This document shows, in pieces, positions 8,158 to 16,887 of a stretch of 64,000 bases of DNA. The stretch is from Methylobacterium sp. J-090 (lineage in GTDB: Bacteria > Pseudomonadota > Alphaproteobacteria > Rhizobiales > Beijerinckiaceae). The stretch is from assembly GCF_022829345.1 (NCBI RefSeq), contig NZ_JAKSXV010000106.1, positions 186,001-250,000 of the forward strand, written 5' to 3'. The position numbers and the translations under genes are program-made. The stretch's first letter is position 1; each line of letters opens with the position of its first letter. Below the pieces are notes generated by a model. The model saw nothing but the letters and a program-made list of their open reading frames with translations. It was not told the origin of the DNA and did no database searches.

Positions 8158-8956
8158 TCCCGGCCACCGTCGCCAGCAGCCGCGCGAGATCCTGCGGCCT
8201 CGACAGGCGGTGGTCGCCGTCGGCGACGAGGGTCAGCACCGTGCCGGCCCTCGGCAGCCGTTCGACGAGGCGCAGGGCGTGGGACCACGGTACGTCCGGG
8301 TCGTCCATGCCCTGGAGGATGTGCACCGGGCAGCCGGGATCGAACGCCCGATCCAACATGCCGTGCCGGCGCCCGTCCTCGATGAGGGCGCGGGTGATCG
8401 GCACCGGCACGGGGTCGTATTCGCTCGGGCGGGCCCAAGCTCCCTCCCGCTCGATGGTGGCCCGGATCTCCGGCGTGAAGCGCGCCCACATCAGGTCCTC
8501 GGTGAAATCGAGCGCCGGGGCGATGAGCACGAGACCCGAGGGGGTGTCCTCGCCTCGCGCGGCCCGCGCGCGCGCGGCGAGGCAGGCGATCCATCCGCCC
8601 ATGGACGATCCGACGAGGAGAGGGCGCTCCGGCGCGAACTTGGCGATGACCGCGCTCGCGTCCTCGAGCCAGGTCGAGATGGTGGACTCCGCGAAATCGC
8701 CGCCCGATTCGCCGTGGCCGGTATAGTCGAACCGCACCAGGGCGCGCCCGGTCTCGCGCGCCCAGCCGTCCAGGGACTCGGCCTTGGTGGCGCGCATGTC
8801 GGAGCGGAAGCCGCCGAGCCAGACCACGGGCGGTCCCTCGCCGGCGCGGCGGAGCACGGCGAGGCGCCGCATCGCGTCCCCGGTTCCCACGTCCAGGAAG
8901 GTCGGGGCCTCGTCGACCGGTTGCGGCATCGGCTTATCCCCGGAGTTACGAACCAT
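8144..8956 (-). CDS. Alpha/beta hydrolase
   Basis: Predicted cytoplasmic serine hydrolase, 270 residues. The nucleophile elbow reads GSSMGG (about 116-121), preceded by the RFDYTGHGES strand-turn; an acid in the GMDDPDVPW loop and a late histidine in DGDHRL complete a likely triad. The family includes the ABHD10/palmitoyl-thioesterase-like group. ATG 8956 has AAGGA 10 bases upstream; ATG 8929 is an alternative. The 3' end overlaps that of the DUF1150 gene on the other strand by 14 bases. Substrate unknown. Confidence 0.8.
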   Translation of the reverse strand: MVRNSGDKPMPQPVDEAPTFLDVGTGDAMRRLAVLRRAGEGPPVVWLGGFRSDMRATKAESLDGWARETGRALVRFDYTGHGESGGDFAESTISTWLEDASAVIAKFAPERPLLVGSSMGGWIACLAARARAARGEDTPSGLVLIAPALDFTEDLMWARFTPEIRATIEREGAWARPSEYDPVPVPITRALIEDGRRHGMLDRAFDPGCPVHILQGMDDPDVPWSHALRLVERLPRAGTVLTLVADGDHRLSRPQDLARLLATVAGISAG

Positions 8957-9108
8957 CGCATTGCGTCCTTCGCATTTGCCTTTCGTTTACCGGGCCGTAA
9001 AGCGCCCCAGCCCATGCTGGATGCCATGACCGAGACGCGCGCCGGACGCCCCCGCCCCCGCACCGAACCTTCAGGCCCCGTCACGGGACCGGATCGCGGG
9101 GCCGTGTC

Positions 9109-10329
9109 GTGAACGGCGAGCCGCGGGGCGGCACCTTCCCGGGAGAGAACGCGCCGCTCTCAGGCAAGACCATCCTGCAGATCATCCCGGCCCTCGATGC
9201 GGGCGGGGCCGAGCGCACCACCGTGGACGTGGCTGCGGCCCTGGCGGCGGCGGGCGCGCGCGCCCTCGTCGCCACGGAAGGCGGGCGGCTTGTGGGCGAG
9301 CTGCAGGCCAAGGGCGGCATCTGGCTGCCGTTCCCGGCCGCTTCCAAGAACCCTCTCTCCATGGCGCTCAACATCGGGCGCCTGGCGCGTCTGTGCCGGC
9401 GCGAGGGCGTGCAGATCATCCATGCCCGCTCGCGGGCCCCGGCCTGGGTGGCGCTGGGGGCCGCGCGTCGCCTGAAGCTTCCTTTCGTCACCACCTATCA
9501 CGGCAGCTATTCGGGCCGCACCGGCGTGAAGGTGCTGTACAATTCGGTGATGGCGCGCGGCGACGTGGTCATCGCCAACTCGCACTACACCGCCGACCTG
9601 ATCCGCACCCTCCATCCCGAGCAGGCAGGCGACCGCGTGCGGGTGATCCACCGGGGCACGGACCTCGCCCTGTTCACGCCCGGCGCCGTGGCACCGGCCC
9701 GGGTCGAGGCCCTGCGCCGGGCCTGGGGGGTGACCCCGCACGAGCGGGTGGTGCTGCTGGCCGCCCGCCTCACCGCCTGGAAGGGACAACGGGTGCTCAT
9801 CGAGGCGGCCGCCCTCATGCGCGACCGGGGAGTCTCGGGCATCGCCATCGTCCTCGCGGGCGATCCGCAGGGGCGGGTCGCCTACGAGCGCGAACTCGAC
9901 GCGCTCATCGCCGCGCGCGGCCTGCAGGGCATCGTCCACCGGGTCGGACACTGCACCGACATGCCGGCCGCCTTCCGCGCCGCCTCCGTGGTGGCGGTGC
10001 CCTCCGTCGAGCCGGAGGCGTTCGGCCGCTCGGCGGTGGAGGCGCAGGCTTTGGGCACCCCCGTGGTGGTCTCGGACCTCGGCGCCGTGCCGGAGACCGT
10101 GCTGGCCCCGCCCGAGGTTCCGGCCGGCCAGCGCACGGGCTGGCGCGTGGCCCCGGGCAACGCGTCCGCCCTGGCCGATGCCCTGACGGAGGCCCTGTCC
10201 CTCGGCGCCTCGGCGCGGGACGCCATGACCCGGCGGGGTCGGGCGCATGTGGAGGCGCATTTCTCCCTGGAGGGCATGGTCGGCGACACCCTCGACGTCT
10301 ACGCCGACCTCCTGGCCCGGCGCCCGTGA
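9109..10329 (+). CDS. Glycosyltransferase family 4
   Basis: Retaining GT-B glycosyltransferase, probably for envelope polysaccharide or LPS. 406 residues: an N-terminal acceptor domain starting at ILQIIPALDAGGAERTT and a C-terminal donor domain with RVIHRGTDLALF (about 180) and the EAFGRSAVEAQALGTPVVVS motif (about 304-323), which has the GT4 E-x7-E pattern. The GTG start at 9109 overlaps the stop of a 29-32-codon upstream frame (ATG 9014 or 9026 to 9112) as GTGA, so translation may be coupled to a leader peptide. The first 20 residues are not family-like, so a later start is possible. Confidence 0.8.
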   Translation: MNGEPRGGTFPGENAPLSGKTILQIIPALDAGGAERTTVDVAAALAAAGARALVATEGGRLVGELQAKGGIWLPFPAASKNPLSMALNIGRLARLCRREGVQIIHARSRAPAWVALGAARRLKLPFVTTYHGSYSGRTGVKVLYNSVMARGDVVIANSHYTADLIRTLHPEQAGDRVRVIHRGTDLALFTPGAVAPARVEALRRAWGVTPHERVVLLAARLTAWKGQRVLIEAAALMRDRGVSGIAIVLAGDPQGRVAYERELDALIAARGLQGIVHRVGHCTDMPAAFRAASVVAVPSVEPEAFGRSAVEAQALGTPVVVSDLGAVPETVLAPPEVPAGQRTGWRVAPGNASALADALTEALSLGASARDAMTRRGRAHVEAHFSLEGMVGDTLDVYADLLARRP

Positions 10330-10380
10330 CGGCACCGGATCATGCCGGGCGTGAACCAAACCCGGGTGGGCGAGTTGACT

Positions 10381-10394
10381 TGAACGAAAGTTCA
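10381..10394 (+). other. Small hairpin in the infC leader
   Basis: TGAAC-GAAA-GTTCA, a 5-bp stem closed by a GAAA tetraloop, about 107 bases before the infC start. It lies in the 171-base gap between the glycosyltransferase gene and infC. TTGACT sits directly before it (10375-10380), but I find no convincing -10 element. Confidence 0.35.
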
Positions 10395-10486
10395 GCCAAG
10401 GTGTCGAGCCGGATTCCGGAGCGATTGGTGGCCAGGATCGACCCCTTGGGGTTTGAGTTCGCAGGCTGCCGTTTCGTCGTTTCATC

Positions 10487-10503
10487 AGGAGATTGAAGCC
10501 ATT
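10487..10503 (+). promoter_or_regulatory. infC ribosome-binding site with AUU start codon
   Basis: AGGAG begins at 10487 and the codon ATT is at 10501-10503, a spacing of about 9 bases. From ATT the protein reads (M)[18 protein letters not shown], the usual alphaproteobacterial IF-3 N-terminus. AUU is the classic rare start of infC, which lets IF-3 repress its own translation. Confidence 0.75.
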
Positions 10504-11043
10504 CGTAGACCTATGAGAGCTATGCCGGCCCCGCAGAAGGACGGGCCGCGCGCCAACCGGGACATCCGTGGCGTTCGCGAAGTGCAGCTCATCGACGACA
10601 CCGGTCAGAACCGGGGTGTGGTCGCCTTCTTCGACGCCCTCGCGTTGGCCGAGGAAGCCGGCCTCGACCTCGTCGAGATCGCGCCCAACTCCGTTCCTCC
10701 CGTCTGCAAGCTCCTCGATTACGGCCGCTTCCGCTTCAACGAGCAGAAGAAGCAGAACGAGGCCCGCAAGAAGCAGAAGACGGTCGAGGTCAAGGAGATC
10801 AAGCTGCGTCCCGGCATCGACAAGCACGATTACGACACCAAGATGAAGGCCGTGGTGCGGTTCTTCGAGGAGGGCGACAAGGTCAAGGTGACCCTGCGCT
10901 TCCGCGGCCGCGAGATGGCCCACCAGGATATCGGCCTGCGCCTGCTCGAGCGGGTGAAGAACGAGACCCAGGAGATCGCCAAGGTGGAGAGCGAGCCGAT
11001 GCTCGAGGGTCGCCAGATGATCATGATCCTGGCCCCGCGCTGA
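10501..11043 (+). CDS. infC: Translation initiation factor IF-3
   Basis: IF-3 binds the 30S subunit, prevents premature 50S joining and proofreads the start codon and initiator tRNA. 180 residues from the AUU codon: an N-terminal domain ([14 protein letters not shown]... through the [14 protein letters not shown] signature near 75-90), a Lys-rich linker and a C-terminal domain ([18 protein letters not shown]... to MIMILAPR). An in-frame ATG at 10453 would add 16 residues unlike the family; ATG 10513 would remove conserved ones. The AUU and good Shine-Dalgarno sequence favour 10501 and imply autoregulation. A strong terminator follows. Confidence 0.93.
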   Translation: MRRPMRAMPAPQKDGPRANRDIRGVREVQLIDDTGQNRGVVAFFDALALAEEAGLDLVEIAPNSVPPVCKLLDYGRFRFNEQKKQNEARKKQKTVEVKEIKLRPGIDKHDYDTKMKAVVRFFEEGDKVKVTLRFRGREMAHQDIGLRLLERVKNETQEIAKVESEPMLEGRQMIMILAPR

Positions 11044-11073
11044 GCGCTGCGCTCTGTCAGGTCCGGTCGATCC

Positions 11074-11106
11074 ACGCCGCTTTCCTCCCTGGAAGGCGGC
11101 GTTTTT
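11074..11106 (+). terminator. Rho-independent terminator of infC
   Basis: ACGCCGC-TTTCC arm, TCCCT loop, GGAAG-GCGGCGT arm, then TTTTT at 11102-11106. A GC-rich stem of about 12 bp followed by a U-run, 30 bases after the infC stop. Confidence 0.85.
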
Positions 11107-11142
11107 CGTGATCGATGCCGTCGAAGCCCGCGAATGGATCGG

Positions 11143-11174
11143 CCTCCCTCCTCCCCGCAAGGGGAGGAGGGAGG
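11143..11174. repeat. 14-bp perfect hairpin with GCAA tetraloop
   Basis: Arm CCTCCCTCCTCCCC (11143-11156), loop GCAA (11157-11160), exact complement at 11161-11174. It lies 7 bases from the stop of the minus-strand debranching enzyme and could protect or end that transcript. It shares the CTCCTCCCC stem core with the hairpin at 1652-1678. GNRA loops give unusually stable RNA hairpins. Confidence 0.6.
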
Positions 11175-11180
11175 GTGCCT

Positions 11181-13520
11181 CTACTTCACCACCGACACCT
11201 GCGCGTCGCCCGTCCGCCGCAACACGTTGACCGTCACGTCGCCGCCGTAGCGCTGGAAGCGCAGGTCCACCCGCGAGGTGCCGAGCTTCAGGTTGAAGAT
11301 CGAGACCCCGTCGAGGAAGGCCGGCAGGGTCGGGTTCTTCAGGCGGATGCGGTTGCGGTCGTGCTGGAGTTCGAGGCCGATGCAGGCGGCGAGGAACGCG
11401 AAGGGCGCCGCCGCCGCCCAGGCCTGGGGCGAGCACGCCACCGGGTAGGAGACCGGCCCGCGCTGGTGCCGGCGCATGAACCCGCAGAACAGCTCCGGCA
11501 AGCGCTTCTGGTCCTGATAGAGGGCCGTGTCGAACATGCCCTCGAAGATCCGTGAAGCCTCCGGCTTCAGGTCGTAGCGGGCGAGCCCCATGGCCACGAG
11601 GGCGTTGTCGTGCGGCCAGATCGAGCCGTTGTGGTACGACATCGGATTGTAGCGCGCCTCGCCGCGCGCGATGGTCCGCACGCCCCAGCCGTTGAACCCG
11701 TCCTTCGACAGGAGGTTGGCCGCCACGCTCGCGGCGCGCTCCGGCAGGGCGATGCCGGTGAAGAGGGCGTGCCCGGCATTCGAGGACCGCACGGCACATT
11801 GGCGCTTCTCGCCATCGAGCGCGAGGGCATAGGTGCCGATCGCCTCGCACCAGAACGCCTTGTCGAAGTCCGCCCGCAGCTTGGCGGCTTCGGCCGTCAG
11901 GCGTTCGGCCAGGGCGTCGTGGCCGAGCAGGGTCGCGAGCGTCGCCATGCCGTTCTTCGCGGCATAGACGTAGCCCTGGACCTCGCACAGGGCGATGGGA
12001 CCCTTCGCCAAATTGCCGTCGGTGTGGAAGATCGAATCGTGGCTGTCCTTCCAGCCCTGGTTCTCCAGGCCCTTGTCGGTGTCGCGGGCGTACTCGACGA
12101 AGCCGTCGCCGTCCCGGTCGCCGTACTTGTTCATCCATTCGAGAGCCAGTTCGAGGGCCGGCCAGATGCGCTCGATGGTCTCCCGGTCGCCGGTAACGGC
12201 GTAGTACTCGGAGGCCAGCATGACGAAGAGCGGCGTGCCGTCGATGGTGCCGTAATAGTGCCGGAACGGCACCTCGCCGAGCATCGCCATCTCGCCGCGC
12301 CGGGTCTCGTGCAGCACCTTGCCGGGCTGGGCGTCGGCGGCGGGGTCGATGGCCTTGGCCTGGGTCGAGGCGAGGTAGCGCAGGACGCCCTTGCCGAAGT
12401 TCGGGTCGATCCACAGGGCCATCATCGCCGTGATGATGCCGTCGCGGCCGAACACCGTGGAGTACCAGGGGATGCCGGCGAAGGGGTAGATGCCTTCCGG
12501 GGTGCGGCTCGCCAGCATGTAGAGGTCGGCGGTGGCGCGGCAGGCGGCCTCGTTGAACTGGTCGTTCGACGAGATGATCGTGGTGATGCCGGCCGTGAGC
12601 TGGCGCAGATCGCGGCGCGAATCGCGGTACGCGCGGGCGAAGATCACGCCCTCCGCGAGTCCCTTGGGGTGGCGGGCCGTCGCGGAGGATCCGGCGGCGT
12701 GCGAGAGACCGGCGGCGGCATCCTCGCCGACCTTCTCGGCGGCCGGCGCGCTGGTGAAGGCCCGGTGCGATTCGAACACCGTGCGGATGAACAGCGAGGC
12801 GCGCCCGCCCGGCGGCAGGGACACCTCGAAGGTGACCTTGCCCGGCTCGATGTGCTTCGGCTTCGGGCCGAAATGCAGGCTGGTGGTCCGCACCACCTCG
12901 TCGAGGCCGACGTAGCGGAACTGCACCTCGGACTCGTTCGCCACCTGGACGCTGCGCTTGCCCCGCAGCGGACGGTCCATGCCGCGCACTTCGAACAGAT
13001 CGCGGAAATCCGCGTCGAAGGTGACGCCGATCTTCAGCTTCCAGTGGCGCCTATCGTAGTTGCGCAGGCCGATCCGGTCGTAGCATGCGCCCTTGAACAG
13101 GAACTTGGTTCGCTCGATGGCGATGAGTTCACGCGGGATCGTGGTCTCGTCATGGGCGTCGATGCGGATATCGGGCGTCGTCATGTCGACGCTCAGCGCC
13201 CCGTTGTCGTCCTGCATCACCGAGGACAGGAGCAGGGGACGCTGATCCTCGATGGTGAAGTGCAGGCGCGAGAGGTAGCGCGTGTCCTGGAAGTACAGGC
13301 CCTCGGGGCCGGGCAGCACACCGATGTCGCCGTAGCTGTCGAGGACGGCGAAGGCCTCGCCGTACTTCAGCGAGCGCAGGGGTCGCTCCACGAGGGAGGT
13401 ATGAGCCTCGATATGGTACTGGGGCAGGACCGCGTCGGCATCCTGAAAACCGTGGTTCAGGGCCCCTTGCATCGTGCCGGGAGCCTGTTCTGGATTCACC
13501 GTGGAACTGTCAGCCGCCAT
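11181..13520 (-). CDS. Amylo-alpha-1,6-glucosidase (glycogen-debranching type)
   Basis: Predicted glycoside hydrolase acting on alpha-1,6 branches or related glucans. 779 residues: an N-terminal beta-rich domain (about 45-270, beginning LKYGEAFAVLDSYGDIG) of the glycogen-debranching N-terminal family, then an (alpha/alpha)6 catalytic domain (about 300-750) with FAGIPWYSTVFGRDG, GWKDSHDSIFH and YHNGSIWPHDNALVAMG motifs. Catalytic acids probably lie in the GRDG and KDSHD segments. The neighbouring glycosyltransferase on the same strand suggests a shared role in storage or compatible-solute glucan metabolism; no glg or tre gene is in the window to confirm it. Confidence 0.85.
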   Translation of the reverse strand: MAADSSTVNPEQAPGTMQGALNHGFQDADAVLPQYHIEAHTSLVERPLRSLKYGEAFAVLDSYGDIGVLPGPEGLYFQDTRYLSRLHFTIEDQRPLLLSSVMQDDNGALSVDMTTPDIRIDAHDETTIPRELIAIERTKFLFKGACYDRIGLRNYDRRHWKLKIGVTFDADFRDLFEVRGMDRPLRGKRSVQVANESEVQFRYVGLDEVVRTTSLHFGPKPKHIEPGKVTFEVSLPPGGRASLFIRTVFESHRAFTSAPAAEKVGEDAAAGLSHAAGSSATARHPKGLAEGVIFARAYRDSRRDLRQLTAGITTIISSNDQFNEAACRATADLYMLASRTPEGIYPFAGIPWYSTVFGRDGIITAMMALWIDPNFGKGVLRYLASTQAKAIDPAADAQPGKVLHETRRGEMAMLGEVPFRHYYGTIDGTPLFVMLASEYYAVTGDRETIERIWPALELALEWMNKYGDRDGDGFVEYARDTDKGLENQGWKDSHDSIFHTDGNLAKGPIALCEVQGYVYAAKNGMATLATLLGHDALAERLTAEAAKLRADFDKAFWCEAIGTYALALDGEKRQCAVRSSNAGHALFTGIALPERAASVAANLLSKDGFNGWGVRTIARGEARYNPMSYHNGSIWPHDNALVAMGLARYDLKPEASRIFEGMFDTALYQDQKRLPELFCGFMRRHQRGPVSYPVACSPQAWAAAAPFAFLAACIGLELQHDRNRIRLKNPTLPAFLDGVSIFNLKLGTSRVDLRFQRYGGDVTVNVLRRTGDAQVSVVK

Positions 13521-13586
13521 GCCCGAGCGTCTCCGGATTGGTGAGGATTCGCGAATCGTCTGATCGCGATGGGTCTGGAATCGAAA

Positions 13587-13619
13587 GGCCGCCCGTCACG
13601 GTGTGCGACGCGGGCGGCC
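13587..13619 (-). terminator. Terminator-like hairpin after the glycosyltransferase
   Basis: 9-bp arms GGCCGCCCG (13587-13595) and CGGGCGGCC (13611-13619) with a 15-base loop. Read on the minus strand it is followed by TTTCGATT. It lies between the stop of the upstream glycosyltransferase (13699) and the start of the debranching enzyme (13520), so it may reduce read-through between them. Confidence 0.55.
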
Positions 13620-13698
13620 CTCAGGAAGGAGAGTTAGTGCGGCAATCGTACGACGCCAACCCGGAAAAGGGCTCTGCAAGCCCGATGCCGGGTCTGCG

Positions 13699-14832
13699 TC
13701 AGGCCGGCATGGCGGCGACCGAGATCGACGGTAGGGACGATCCGTTGAGGTCGCCGTAGCGGGGGGAGAAGGCGGCGGCGTGGGGCATCTTGATCACGTC
13801 GGCCTGATTGGCGAGAAGGCTCTCGTAGGCGGCGACGTACTTGCGGACCATGCACTCCGCGGTGAACTGGGTCTCGAAGTGGCGGCGCACGCCGGCGCGG
13901 CTCATGGTCTTGACCGTATGGACGGCCTCGACGGCATCGTCCATCGAATCGCACAGGACGCCCGAGACGCCATCGGCGATCACTTCCGGCACGGACCCGT
14001 TGCGGAACGCGATCACCGGCGTGCCGGCCGACATGGCCTCGATCATCACCAGGCCGAAGGGCTCCGGCCAGTCGATGGGGAAAGCCAGCGCCAGGGCGTT
14101 GCCGAGGAAGTCCTTCTTCTGCTCCTCGTTGATCTCGCCGATATACTCGACCAGGGGATGGTGGATCATCGGCTCGATGACCTCGTCCCAGTAATCCTGA
14201 TCGGCCTTGTCGACCTTGGCGGCGATCTTCAGGGGCACGCCGGAGCGGATCGCCATCTCGATGGCGCGGTCGGGGCGCTTCTCGGGGGAGATGCGGCCGA
14301 GGAAGGCGAGGTAGCCGCCCTTGGCCTCCGGGTAGAACGGGCAGTTCTGGGCCGGCAGGCCGTGATGGATCGTGGAGGCCCAGTTCACATTCTTCGGCAT
14401 CGGCTCGCGCTGGTTGTCGGAGATCGACACCAGGGGCATGCCCGTGAAGGTGCGGTAGACCGGCATGAAGTCCGGCACGTCGAGGCGACCGTGCATCGTG
14501 GTGATGCACTTGTGGTTCAGGTCCTCGAACATCGGGTATTGCAGCAGATCGATGTGGAAGTGCAGCACGTCGAACTCGTGCGCGCGCTTGTGGACGTGAT
14601 GCAGCATGGCGAGATGGCTCGCCGTGTGGTCGCGGTAGCCGAGGAGGCGCAGGCCTTCCGGCGTGCAGGCCGCGAGCTTGGCCGAGGTCTCCGAATCGCC
14701 GCTGGCGAACAGAGTGACGTCGTGGCCCTGGCGGACGAGCTCTTCCGTGATCCAGGATACGACGCGCTCGGTGCCGCCGTAGAACTTCGGGGGGACCGCC
14801 TCCGAGAGCGGAGCAATCTGGGCAATGCGCAC
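13699..14832 (-). CDS. Glycosyltransferase family 4
   Basis: GT-B retaining glycosyltransferase, 377 residues from GTG 14832. AGGAG lies about 8 bases before this GTG and the protein then begins (M)RIAQIAPLSEAVPPKFYGG, the normal start; the 27 residues upstream are not protein-like. Donor-domain motifs: LGRISPEKRPDRAIEMA and EPFGLVMIEAMSAGTPVIAF (about 278-297), the E-x7-E pattern. It precedes the debranching enzyme on the same strand. Acceptor unknown; soluble, no membrane span. Confidence 0.85.
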   Translation of the reverse strand: MRIAQIAPLSEAVPPKFYGGTERVVSWITEELVRQGHDVTLFASGDSETSAKLAACTPEGLRLLGYRDHTASHLAMLHHVHKRAHEFDVLHFHIDLLQYPMFEDLNHKCITTMHGRLDVPDFMPVYRTFTGMPLVSISDNQREPMPKNVNWASTIHHGLPAQNCPFYPEAKGGYLAFLGRISPEKRPDRAIEMAIRSGVPLKIAAKVDKADQDYWDEVIEPMIHHPLVEYIGEINEEQKKDFLGNALALAFPIDWPEPFGLVMIEAMSAGTPVIAFRNGSVPEVIADGVSGVLCDSMDDAVEAVHTVKTMSRAGVRRHFETQFTAECMVRKYVAAYESLLANQADVIKMPHAAAFSPRYGDLNGSSLPSISVAAMPA

Positions 14833-14960
14833 GAAGCGTCTCCTGTGAGGTCGAATATGCGCCGACCTAACGCGATCCGGCCTGAGTGGGACATGAATGA
14901 AACCCACGGCCAAGGTTATGGTTCCTCGACCGACCCTTCGCCATGGAGCTTTTGCGTTGC

Positions 14961-14978
14961 AGCGGGGATGTCCCCGCT
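14961..14978 (+). promoter_or_regulatory. 8-bp palindrome in the region upstream of nuoA
   Basis: AGCGGGGA-TG-TCCCCGCT, a perfect dyad with a 2-base centre, abutting TATCCT (14978-14983), which resembles a -10 element. It is in the 375-bp divergent gap between the glycosyltransferase and nuoA (14833-15207), which must hold the complex I promoter. The rest of the gap shows no gene. Could be an operator or a chance GC palindrome. Confidence 0.3.
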
Positions 14979-15207
14979 ATCCTGGCATCGGCGCGGGAGA
15001 CGACCCCTGCGCGGATCCGTCGTGTTGCCGCCCCGCCCCGCGCGCCTACCTCGGTGACATGTGCGAATTTGTGCAATGCGGGCCGCCCTTGTTTCACCTC
15101 CGGGGGTCGTCTAAGCCTCCGGCCAGCGCAGTCTGGCATTGGAGCAATTCCACCTCGCCGGCCGCTCCCGGGACAGTACGGTCACCGGTGCACATGAGAG
15201 GTCCCGC

Positions 15208-15573
15208 ATGACCGGCCTGATGGCGGATTATCTGCCCCTCATCGTCTTCATCGGCGTGTCGCTGTTCATCGCGGCGGCCCTGCTCGTGGCGCCTTTCCTC
15301 GTGGCGTACAACAGCCCCGATCCAGAGAAGCTCTCGGCCTACGAGTGCGGCTTCAACGCCTTCGACGACGCGCGCATGAAGTTCGATGTGCGCTTCTACC
15401 TCGTGGCGATCCTGTTCATCATCTTCGACCTCGAAGTCGCCTTCCTGTTCCCGTGGGCGATCACCTTCGGGGAGCTCGGCTGGTTCGGCATGTGGTCGAT
15501 GATGGCCTTCCTCGGCGTTCTGACCGTCGGCTTCGTCTACGAGTGGCGCAAGGGCGCCCTGGAGTGGGATTAG
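15208..15573 (+). CDS. nuoA: NADH-quinone oxidoreductase subunit A
   Basis: Membrane subunit of proton-pumping complex I, part of the quinone-site region. 121 residues with three membrane helices (about 8-30, 63-85, 93-113) and the family signature [12 protein letters not shown] in the first loop, followed by [28 protein letters not shown] 15208 has GAGAGG six bases upstream; the frame is open from 15139 but the extension is not family-like. First gene of the fourteen-gene nuo operon. Confidence 0.95.
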   Translation: MTGLMADYLPLIVFIGVSLFIAAALLVAPFLVAYNSPDPEKLSAYECGFNAFDDARMKFDVRFYLVAILFIIFDLEVAFLFPWAITFGELGWFGMWSMMAFLGVLTVGFVYEWRKGALEWD

Positions 15574-15629
15574 CACCCCCGATCGTCGCCGAATCGCCGA
15601 ACTGTCCGAAGCCTGATCCCGAGAAACCG

Positions 15630-16217
15630 ATGGCCTTCAGCCCCGACCTCTCCCGCGCCCCGGCCATCGCGCCGGCCCCCAAGGGGATCATCGATCCCAA
15701 CACCGGGCGGCCCATCGGCGCGGACGATCCGACCTTCCTGTCGATCAACAGCGAACTCGCCGACCGCGGCTTCCTCATCACATCCACGGACGACCTCATC
15801 AACTGGGCCCGCACGGGCTCGCTCATGTGGATGACGTTCGGTCTCGCCTGCTGCGCCGTCGAGATGATGCAGATGTCGATGCCGCGCTACGATTGCGAGC
15901 GCTTCGGTTTCGCCCCACGCGGCTCACCCCGCCAGTCCGACGTGATGATCGTCGCCGGCACGCTCACCAACAAGATGGCGCCCGCGCTCCGCAAGGTCTA
16001 CGACCAGATGCCGGAGCCGCGCTACGTCATCTCCATGGGCTCCTGCGCCAACGGCGGCGGCTACTACCACTATTCGTACTCGGTGGTGCGGGGCTGCGAC
16101 CGCGTCGTGCCCGTCGACATCTACGTGCCTGGCTGCCCTCCGACGGCGGAGGCCCTCCTGTACGGCGTCCTGCTGCTCCAGAAGAAAATCCGCCGCACCG
16201 GCACCATCGAGCGCTGA
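15630..16217 (+). CDS. nuoB: NADH-quinone oxidoreductase subunit B
   Basis: Peripheral-arm subunit carrying cluster N2, the last [4Fe-4S] centre before quinone. 195 residues. The four ligands are visible: the Cys74-Cys75 pair (LACCAVEMM), Cys139 ([14 protein letters not shown]) and Cys169 ([11 protein letters not shown]). The frame is open to 15345 because it shadows nuoA; ATG 15630 gives the normal alphaproteobacterial N-terminus with its 40-residue lead. 7 bp before nuoC. Confidence 0.96.
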   Translation: MAFSPDLSRAPAIAPAPKGIIDPNTGRPIGADDPTFLSINSELADRGFLITSTDDLINWARTGSLMWMTFGLACCAVEMMQMSMPRYDCERFGFAPRGSPRQSDVMIVAGTLTNKMAPALRKVYDQMPEPRYVISMGSCANGGGYYHYSYSVVRGCDRVVPVDIYVPGCPPTAEALLYGVLLLQKKIRRTGTIER

Positions 16218-16224
16218 GGGGCTG

Positions 16225-16872
16225 ATGAGCAACGGCATCACGATCCGCGCGCACACCGCCGCCCCGTCCGGGCCCGACGCGCTCCAGGCACTGAGCGACC
16301 ATGTCGGCGCCGCCCTCGGCCCGGCCGTGGTCGAGCGCACCATCGCGTTTGGCGAACTCACCCTCGTGGTTCAGGCCAGCGACATCGTCTACGCGCTGAC
16401 GTATCTGCGCGACGATTCTGCCTGCGCGTTCCGCTGCTTCATCGACATCTGCGGCGCCGACTATCCGAGCCGCGCCAAGCGCTTCGACGTGGTCTACCAC
16501 CTCCTGTCCCTGCGCCATAACGCCCGCATCCGGGTCAAGGTGCAGACCGATGACCAGACGCCGGTGCCCAGCGTCATCGACGTGTTCCCGGCCGCCAACT
16601 GGTTCGAGCGCGAGACCTACGATCTCTACGGCGTCCTGTTCTCGGGCCACCCCGATCTACGCCGGTTGCTGACGGATTACGGCTTCGAGGGGCATCCCCT
16701 GCGCAAGGACTTCCCGCTGACGGGGTTCGTCGAGGTCCGCTACGATCAGGACGAGGCACGGGTCGTGTACGAGCCGGTGAAGCTGACGCAGGAATTCCGG
16801 AACTTCGACTTCCTCTCGCCGTGGGAGGGCACCGAGTACGTGCTCCCGGGCGACGAGAAGACATCAGCATAG
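16225..16872 (+). CDS. nuoC: NADH-quinone oxidoreductase subunit C
   Basis: 30-kDa-type subunit of the complex I connecting module, no cofactor. 215 residues with the family signature [20 protein letters not shown] (about 128-147) followed by the conserved [18 protein letters not shown]. Separate from nuoD, as usual in alphaproteobacteria, rather than the NuoCD fusion of enterics. Starts 7 bp after nuoB. Confidence 0.95.
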   Translation: MSNGITIRAHTAAPSGPDALQALSDHVGAALGPAVVERTIAFGELTLVVQASDIVYALTYLRDDSACAFRCFIDICGADYPSRAKRFDVVYHLLSLRHNARIRVKVQTDDQTPVPSVIDVFPAANWFERETYDLYGVLFSGHPDLRRLLTDYGFEGHPLRKDFPLTGFVEVRYDQDEARVVYEPVKLTQEFRNFDFLSPWEGTEYVLPGDEKTSA

Positions 16873-16887
16873 GCGCGGAGCGAGGCC

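Noticed and set aside
9160-12414. 1084-codon minus-strand open frame across infC and the debranching enzyme
   Set aside because: It crosses the well-supported infC gene and shadows the debranching enzyme; composition is Arg/Gly/Asp-rich as expected of an out-of-frame GC-rich shadow.
14961-14983. A full sigma-70 promoter for nuo built on TATCCT
   Set aside because: No acceptable -35 hexamer at 16-18 bases; kept only as a palindrome of low confidence.
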